Shown: piece after piece, positions 60,601 to 64,000 of the stretch | Position numbering within the stretch: the stretch's first letter is position 1 | How the letters are laid out: each line of letters starts with the position of its first letter | Assembly: GCA_036925085.1 (NCBI GenBank) | Contig: JAUPFP010000022.1 | Coordinates: 2,123,501-2,187,500, forward strand | Length of the DNA: 64,000 nt | From: Brachycybe producta | Lineage: Eukaryota > Arthropoda > Diplopoda > Playtdesmida > Andrognathidae | Direction: 5' to 3' | Position numbers and translations under genes: made by a program | The notes under the pieces: model-generated | What the model was told of the DNA's origin: nothing | Database searches by the model: none | What the model saw: the letters and a program-made list of their open reading frames with translations, nothing else

Positions 60601-61221
60601 TGCGCACTGAATCGTGACGTCACTACGACAGAGAAAGACCAAAGAAAGCCTTTAATAAAATGCTATTTTTAGCCATTTTCACTTAAAAAATATCAATTTG
60701 CATGCAACCCAATTACATATAATGATTATAGGTTTCGTCCAACAGATATTTGTTCGTTTAAAATCTGATTTGAGGTCGTAAAACGATGCAAAACAAGCCA
60801 AGGACAATCAAGATCAAACCGCCGCTCGCATACAAACATACATGGGCGTGACGTCATTTTCCTGAAAGTAAATGACCTGCACCAAGGCGACCTAACATGG
60901 CGTAATTATCATAAACCTATAAGAAAACACCGTATTTGATATACCCCATTCGTTTATTGCACGATGTAATGGTTTATTGTTAGGATAACAAGCCACGCCC
61001 TCTGCTTCAAATCAAGTCTAATGGAAGGTTATCTCATGCCGTAACTCCTTCCACCATCCATATAGATAGGCGCACATGGTTAAGAAATAAACTAAATAAC
61101 GAGCGATTTTATCCTTATTTTTACCTTCTGATTGCCGCAAATCATCACCATTTCGCGTATCAACATTACACGACTTGGAATTGTTCTCACTATGAGGAAC
61201 CTTTGTTTCCAGGGCCATCAT
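42666..61221 (-). CDS. CLUH: CLUH, clustered mitochondria protein homolog, about 30 exons
   Basis: CLUH is a cytosolic RNA-binding protein for mRNAs of nuclear-encoded mitochondrial proteins. Exons (5' to 3'): 61125-61221 (probable), 51734-52044, 51487-51658, 50406-50549, 50212-50324, 49980-50134, 49770-49895, 49488-49591, 49192-49420, 49015-49117, 48803-48923, 48645-48736, 48531-48571, 48398-48452, 47962-48040, 47774-47882, 47103-47193, about 46855-47026, 45925-46052, 45781-45858, 45627-45697, 45475-45547, 45233-45394, 44600-44654, 44258-44532, 43914-44186, 43716-43841, 43289-43374, 42881-43219, 42666-42807. All phases agree, giving about 1373 residues (human about 1309). Recognisable blocks: an N-terminal ubiquitin-like/GSKIP-type region ([35 protein letters not shown]), the Clu domain ([52 protein letters not shown]), and C-terminal TPRs ([34 protein letters not shown] in near-family form). 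The exact 3' end of the 46.9-kb exon is uncertain (46855, 46840 or 46807). Confidence 0.95.
43395..43705. mobile_element. IR-A MITE filling a CLUH intron (43375-43715)
   Basis: The element is about 311 bp of a 341-bp intron. One end is TTTTATGAACAACTGATTTT, the other GTTTTTACACTTTAAAGCCG. Arms are TTAAAAACTAGAAGGGTAAC and CTACCCTTCTAGTTTTTAAA. Confidence 0.8.
44800..45160. mobile_element. IR-A MITE(s) in a CLUH intron (44655-45232)
   Basis: Arm sequences at 44818-44880 and 44890-45090 suggest one full copy preceded by a fragment. The end GGGCGTTTACACTTTTAAAG matches other copies. Confidence 0.7.
46170..46530. mobile_element. IR-A MITE in a CLUH intron (46053-46854)
   Basis: Arms TTAGAAACTAGAAGAGTTAT (46308) and GACCTTCTAGTTTCTAAAAC (46446), with a second partial arm at 46180-46250. 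Confidence 0.65.
47240..47600. mobile_element. IR-A MITE in a CLUH intron (47194-47773)
   Basis: The left end TTTTTAAAGTGTAAAACGCC and right end AAAATCAGCTGTTCATAAAC are the typical outer sequences. Arms TTTGAAACTAGACGGGTAAC and CTACCCTTCTAGTCACTAA. Confidence 0.75.
48041..48397 (-). other. CLUH GC-AG intron carrying IR-A sequence
   Basis: The exon 48398-48452 ends GAGTGCAAG and continues GCAAGA, while the next exon starts after TTATAG with GGTATAATTGGCAACGACGG. Family alignment ([14 protein letters not shown]) fixes the junction exactly at AAG|GC, with no GT available. The intron is 357 bp and contains IR-A arm sequence. Confidence 0.75.
48110..48375. mobile_element. IR-A MITE, diverged, in the CLUH GC-AG intron
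   Basis: The right arm (AAAGTTTATTTTGAAAGATA...CCCTTCTAGTTTG) and the outer end ATCTGTTCATAAAACAGC are clear. The left arm is worn. Confidence 0.6.
52310..53085. mobile_element. Three consecutive IR-A MITE copies
   Basis: Copies at about 52310-52560, 52560-52870 and 52870-53085, each with the CTAGAA.GGTAA / CCTTCTAGTTTCTAA arm pair, in the probable first CLUH intron. Confidence 0.65.
53183..53800. mobile_element. Nested long-TIR elements
   Basis: Outer ends GGGCCTTTTCACACAAACCA and GTGGTTCATGTGAAAAAAGG. Inner element about 53330-53722 with GCATTCACACTAGGCTGGTT and AACCAGCCTAGTGTGGATGT. The interior is rich in AGCAGC/GCTGCT words. Confidence 0.65.
54330..54630. repeat. Inverted repeats around TGATTGCTAAGTCAAAGG
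   Basis: TTAATGATTGCTAAGTCAAA at 54336 is inverted at about 54420-54442 (TTTGACTTAGCAATCATTAA). A diverged second hairpin follows at 54508-54625. Confidence 0.6.
55187..55394. mobile_element. Mutator-like palindromic MITE
   Basis: ACAGGCAATTAGAAAACGAG ... TTTTCTAATTGCCTGT, with TGACGTCACATGCTTCGTCC in the centre. Confidence 0.75.
55535..55792. mobile_element. Palindromic element inserted in an IR-A copy
   Basis: Ends GGCGGTATCCTTTTCGGTCG and TCGACCGAAAAGGAACACAC. Flanked by TCAATT on both sides, where the IR-A sequence GTAGTTCAATTAAGGG is split. The arms include TGACGTCA-like TGACGTCAATAAAAAGTA. Confidence 0.7.
56395..56601. mobile_element. Mutator-like MITE, 207 bp
   Basis: Ends ACAGGCAAGTGTGCCCAGC and AGCACACTTGGCCTGT, with flanks AAGTAGAAG and AATAAGAAG (7 of 9 identical). 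Confidence 0.75.
57098..57411. mobile_element. TA-flanked mariner-like MITE
   Basis: Ends CCTAGTACACACACCTGATA and AAACTGTGTGTACAAGG with TA on both sides. Near its right end is a local palindrome around GGTGAATTATACGGAATCC (57337-57381), so this copy is rearranged. Confidence 0.65.
57430..57550. repeat. GC-rich GCCCAGCCCA block
   Basis: A compact island of GCCCAGCCC/GGGCCCAGCC words, partly self-complementary, between TA-flanked and IR-A elements. Possibly an hAT remnant. Confidence 0.4.
57565..57775. mobile_element. IR-A MITE
   Basis: Arms TTAGAAACTAGAAGGATAGT and CTACCCTTCTAGTTTCTAAA, 210 bp, well preserved. Confidence 0.75.
58070..58285. mobile_element. IR-A MITE
   Basis: Arms GAAACTAGAAGAGTAAAG and TTACCCTTCTAGTCAATA. 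Confidence 0.6.
58528..58963. mobile_element. Pair of Mutator-like MITEs with a common flank duplication
   Basis: Copies of about 206 bp separated by about 23 bases. TATGACAGG precedes and TATGACAGA follows the pair. The two copies are nearly identical. Confidence 0.75.
61125..61221 (-). CDS. CLUH: Probable first coding exon of CLUH
   Basis: Two consecutive ATGs (61221 and 61218) open [20 protein letters not shown], then [12 protein letters not shown] and the first base of a further codon at GAAG|GTAAAA. This phase is exactly what the next CLUH exon (starting 52044 with two bases before a codon) requires. CLUH N-termini are variable and polar, so identity rests on phase, CpG-rich promoter context and the absence of another gene between. 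An in-frame upstream ATG at 61281 would add a hydrophobic stretch unlikely for a cytosolic protein. Alternatives: read straight through the donor this is an 87-codon ORF from 61281 ending at 61018; or CLUH uses a tiny exon at 52252-52267 (MVKLD). Confidence 0.5.
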
Positions 61222-61229
61222 TTCACCGC

Positions 61230-61420
61230 AAAAAAAGCACAAGAGAACGAACTGAAAAAGACACCAAATCCAATGCTGCAATCTGCAAAAAGCGGAGAAG
61301 CAACGGACCGATTGGTCGGTCGTTTAATATGCACAGTGCGCACGCAAACACACGTGGTCGTTTCTCTATAATAACCGGAAGTTGGCTCGAGAGGGGAAAC
61401 AGCTGACTGGCCAATTTCCT
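61230..61420 (-). promoter_or_regulatory. Probable CLUH promoter
   Basis: Sequence here is CpG-richer than the surroundings and contains ACCGGAAGT (ETS/GABP type) near 61372-61380, about 150 bases upstream of the putative first ATG. CpGs remain frequent from about 60530 to 61420, including a CGCGCGCG-like run near 60533. This is typical of a housekeeping-gene start in an otherwise AT-rich genome. Confidence 0.45.
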
Positions 61421-61545
61421 GCAACAGAAAAAAACCCTTGGCGGATTGATACAACAAAACATAATCCCTCCTCTTATGTTAACTTTTATTAGTTTCATAC
61501 TTAACAAACGCACCGGTTCTTATTTACTTTATAATTAAGTGTGTT

Positions 61546-61758
61546 ATGTTTATACAATGTGTTCAATGTCGTTTCTTAAAGAAATTAAGACTCAATACCC
61601 TAGTTAGAAACACGTGTTCGGATTTCTCCTTTCGAGTCTCAACACCTCCAGCAGTTAATAACATTACTGAGAAAATATATTCTAAAAACTGCTGTCGCGC
61701 TTTGTGTTGCGACGATATCGACGTGAAAACTGTTTTGGCTTATCATAAAAACGCATAA
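61546..61758 (+). CDS. Possible small protein, 70 residues, divergent from CLUH
   Basis: An ATG-initiated frame of 70 codons starting about 320 bp from the CLUH first exon, on the opposite strand. The N-terminus (MFIQCVQCRFLKKLRLNTLV then RNTCSDFSFR) is rich in basic residues and almost free of acidic ones, as in mitochondrial targeting peptides. The stretch is not recognisably part of a repeat family. A chance ORF or an exon of a longer gene are both possible. No family was recognised. Confidence 0.25.
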   Translation: MFIQCVQCRFLKKLRLNTLVRNTCSDFSFRVSTPPAVNNITEKIYSKNCCRALCCDDIDVKTVLAYHKNA

Positions 61759-62039
61759 CTTACATATCAACAATAACAAACAGTTAAAACCAGTAGTAAA
61801 TTCTATATTATACAAACAGCTGACTCCACGGGGGGGGGGGGGGAGGGGATATGATCTCCAACGAGCTGACACAGTAGCGCTATCTAGGAGCAGATAAAGC
61901 AAAGCCAACTTTAAAATTCCCACCATTTAGCGCCATCTAGTAACAAGCTAACAAAACACGCAAACGAATTTTTTTTTCAATAGTAAATTCAAGATATATA
62001 AAAAATAATGCAAACAATTTTTTAAAAGTAAATTTAAGA

Positions 62040-62310
62040 AAAATAAAACGTTTATTAGATACTAAAATAGTAGGTGAATGTGATCAAAATATTTTCCTGA
62101 AAATATCGTTAAAAATAAACTTTTTATTCAAAGTTAAATCAACCCTCTCCTCTCAAAATTTCTCGTTTTTGCTTCTATATTGAAAATGATAAATTCCAAC
62201 ATCTAAAAATTGTCATAAAAAGTTTATTTGTTGAGGATAATATCCTGAAAATACTTTAAAGTATATTCCCCTACCATTCTAGTTTATGACAAACCTTAAA
62301 TTTATTCTTA
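62040..62310. mobile_element. IR-A MITE
   Basis: Arms TTAGATACTAAAATAGTAGG and CCTACCATTCTAGTTTATGA. Diverged. Confidence 0.55.
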
Positions 62311-62815
62311 AAGGTGTTTCAAAAACGGTTTACATATCCATAAAAATGACATCAGAAAATTTACTCATGAAATATCCACACATTAAATTATTCATTGATT
62401 TATCCAGCAGTAAGAGCAGATTTTTTTAAACGTAACGTCGCACTGTTGGATAAATCAATAAATTAGGGAATATGTTGCTAATAATATGATTTTTCAGTGA
62501 AAAACCAGATTAGAGACTAGAGTTCCAATTTGGCTAATAGTTCGAAACGCATTAGTCTCTAACCAGATTCTTTAAACTGAGTTTTTTTCATGTCGTCGTA
62601 CAGTATACATGTAATTAATAAATTAAATTACAAATACGATTCAATGTGGTTACATTATTTTATAAATATTAGAACAACAAAAATACTTTTTATCATCGAA
62701 AGCACAAAACTAAATCAATAAATTATTGATTGGCTTCGAAAACAAAAATTAAATCAGAAAATAAAAAGAAAAACATTACGATGATGATAAAAAAAAAGGA
62801 AAACAATTACAGTAA

Positions 62816-62952
62816 ATCTAGTGGGCTACGTAATTTCTAGAGAAAGTTGCGTCTCTATCAGAATGGAACTGATATTATATTTAAAAAAAACGTTCAGTTT
62901 TATTCTCATAGAGACGCAACTTCCTCCAGAAATTTCAAGCCCACTAGATTTA
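62816..62952. repeat. Hairpin at the 3' end of the unknown gene
   Basis: Arms AAATCTAGTGGGCTACGTAA...GTTGCGTCTCTAT and the inverted ATAGAGACGCAAC...GGCCCACTAGATTT-like sequence, loop about 40 bases. It starts 20 bases past the stop codon on the minus strand. Confidence 0.7.
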
Positions 62953-62971
62953 TAATAAATCCTTTTCATCC

Positions 62972-63161
62972 TCAGGCTGGCCATTCATCTATGAGCGGAG
63001 TCGCATCTCCGGTTGGCTCCGTAACCATTGGTGTTGCATTACCGCGAGGAGTTCCGCTAGAACGAGGTGTTCCTCTCGGTGTGCTGCTGTTCTTCTCTTG
63101 TTGTCTTTTGGCCCACAGTTCAGCCGCTTTACCCCAATCGGTTGTTGTTCCAGCAGTACTT
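62972..63161 (-). CDS. Last coding exon of an unrecognised gene
   Basis: Starts after a strong acceptor (polypyrimidine then TTTTGCAG) with one base completing a codon. It then encodes 62 residues ending in TGA at 62974-62972. The peptide begins STAGTTTDWGKAAELWAKRQ, continues with a low-complexity TPRGTPRSSGTPRG stretch, and ends ATPLIDEWPA. Codon usage and CpG content resemble CLUH and METTL16 exons, not the repeats, so I believe it is real. The KAAELWAKRQQ helix followed by Ser/Thr/Pro-rich sequence suggests a disordered C-terminal tail. I do not recognise the family. The rest of the gene lies beyond the right edge. Confidence 0.65.
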
Positions 63162-64000
63162 CTGCAAAAAAAAAAAATTACAAAATAAGCGTTTTATAAA
63201 TGGCCAAAAATGCAAAATTATTAAACAGAACAATGGTCTCTATATTTCAAAATTAAGAAACTAGAATAGTAAATGAATCACGCAAATATGTTTTATGAAC
63301 AGCGAATTTTCGAACTCTGGTTATTTCACACTTCAGAAAAGTAAAACAATAAAGAAGAAATTAAAGTGTGTTAAAAACTAGAAAGGTAGCTGAATGACAT
63401 ATAATGGTATTTTCGTATTAATATCTTTCAAAATGAACTCTTTATACACAAAAATTTAAAAAGATTGTCTGCTTAAAGTTGAGACATTTCATAATTGAGA
63501 TAAAAAGCTTATTTTAAAACATGTCAATTTTAAAATGACTCAACTTTAAGCAGACAATCTTTTTTAATTTTTCTGTATAAAATGTTTATTTTGAAAGATA
63601 TCAATATGAAAATACCATTATATGTCATTCAGCTACCGTTCTAGTTTCTAAAGCACTTTCCAAGTTTCTCAAAGACAGAATACAACTTACGAATCCATTT
63701 ACTTTTCTAGTTTGAAAAGGTTAAATTCTTAAAAATTGCTTCTAACCTCCCATATTCAAAAACGTTACTTAAAATAAAGTTCAACTTATAACATCATTTA
63801 AGACAAAACTCTCTATGTTGTGTCTTTGTCTGTTTTAAGTTTAACTTTGTATTTTAAAATAACAAAATCTTCATTAGCAAGTCTATTAACAATGTTAAGT
63901 CTTACTTTGTTTAAGCTTTGCTTTGTATCAAGTAACGTTTTAGAATATTGTCGTTTCAATTTTCATTTTAGAAATATGGCAATCAATTTTAAAACAAAAG
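63162..64000 (-). other. Intron of the unknown gene, with an IR-A element
   Basis: Sequence upstream of the last exon's acceptor. A well-preserved IR-A palindrome occupies about 63240-63690. The rest is AT-rich with no visible exon. Confidence 0.55.
63240..63690. mobile_element. IR-A MITE, long-armed copy
   Basis: Arms TTAAAAACTAGAAAGGTAGC and CTACCGTTCTAGTTTCTAAA. The arm text around ATTGTCTGCTTAAAGTTGAG is also inverted at 63535-63560, giving an almost complete palindrome. Confidence 0.7.

Larger units (their letters stand above)
52045..61124 (-). other. Probable CLUH intron 1 (9.1 kb), repeat-filled
   Basis: No other gene was seen. It holds three IR-A copies in a row (52310-53085), a nested pair of long-TIR elements (53183-53800), hairpins at 54330-54630, Mutator-like elements (55187-55394, 56395-56601, 58528-58963), a nested palindrome (55535-55792), a mariner-like MITE (57098-57411) and IR-A copies at 57565 and 58070. 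From 59000 to 60530 I see nothing beyond AT-rich single-copy-like sequence. Confidence 0.55.
61222..62971. other. Spacer between CLUH start and the unknown gene
   Basis: Contains the CLUH promoter, a small ORF (61546-61758), a poly-G run near 61829-61845, a CTCF-like core (61928-61944), an IR-A copy (62040-62310) and a hairpin at the 3' end of the unknown gene (62816-62952). Confidence 0.6.

Noticed and set aside
61018-61281. 87-codon minus ORF as a stand-alone membrane protein
   Set aside because: Its second half lies beyond a good donor and its first half fits CLUH phase. Not excluded, but less likely.

Overview
This is an AT-rich eukaryotic (animal) window. All convincing coding sequence is in spliced exons that can be assembled by eye from splice sites, frame continuity and protein family knowledge. 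Three conserved genes are present. The first three coding exons of LIS1/PAFAH1B1 are on the minus strand (30778 down to 64; the WD40 part lies beyond the left edge). A complete METTL16 has six exons on the plus strand (36747-38862). An essentially complete CLUH, the clustered-mitochondria protein, has about 30 exons on the minus strand; its main body is 52044 down to 42666 and a probable first exon lies at 61221-61125. A fourth, unrecognised gene contributes its last coding exon at 62972-63161 (minus). Human 17p13.3 carries METTL16, PAFAH1B1 and CLUH side by side, and here too METTL16 and LIS1 are divergent neighbours. That fits an invertebrate animal keeping ancient synteny. A tunicate or other invertebrate deuterostome is my guess; the window cannot prove it.

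Layout: 1-30778 is LIS1, mostly two huge introns (about 7.6 and 23 kb) packed with short inverted-repeat elements and minisatellites. 30779-36746 is LIS1 upstream sequence and the shared LIS1/METTL16 intergenic region, including a striking 28-bp minisatellite at 32.1-32.9 kb. 36747-38862 is METTL16. 38863-42665 is the tail-to-tail gap to CLUH. 42666-52044 is the CLUH body. 52045-61124 is the probable first CLUH intron. 61222-62971 is the CLUH promoter and a short spacer, followed by the unknown gene.

The non-coding part is dominated by non-autonomous DNA transposons (MITE and foldback types). Several could be sorted by target-site duplications read directly: hAT-like (8-bp duplications), a Mutator-like group with ACAGG...CCTGT ends (9-bp duplications, at least five good cases), TA-flanked mariner-like elements, and a TTAA-flanked giant palindrome. 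The most abundant family, here called IR-A (arms containing GAAACTAGAAGGGTAG and a built-in AATAAA), sits in the introns of METTL16 and CLUH. Introns without an element are 66-91 bp. Nearly all long ones carry IR-A, and one copy appears to supply the METTL16 poly(A) signal. No transposase, RNA gene, CRISPR array, virus or toxin gene was recognised.

The three conserved genes have separate jobs: dynein regulation (LIS1), RNA m6A methylation (METTL16), and binding of mRNAs for mitochondrial proteins (CLUH). Their adjacency looks like inherited synteny, not a pathway cluster.
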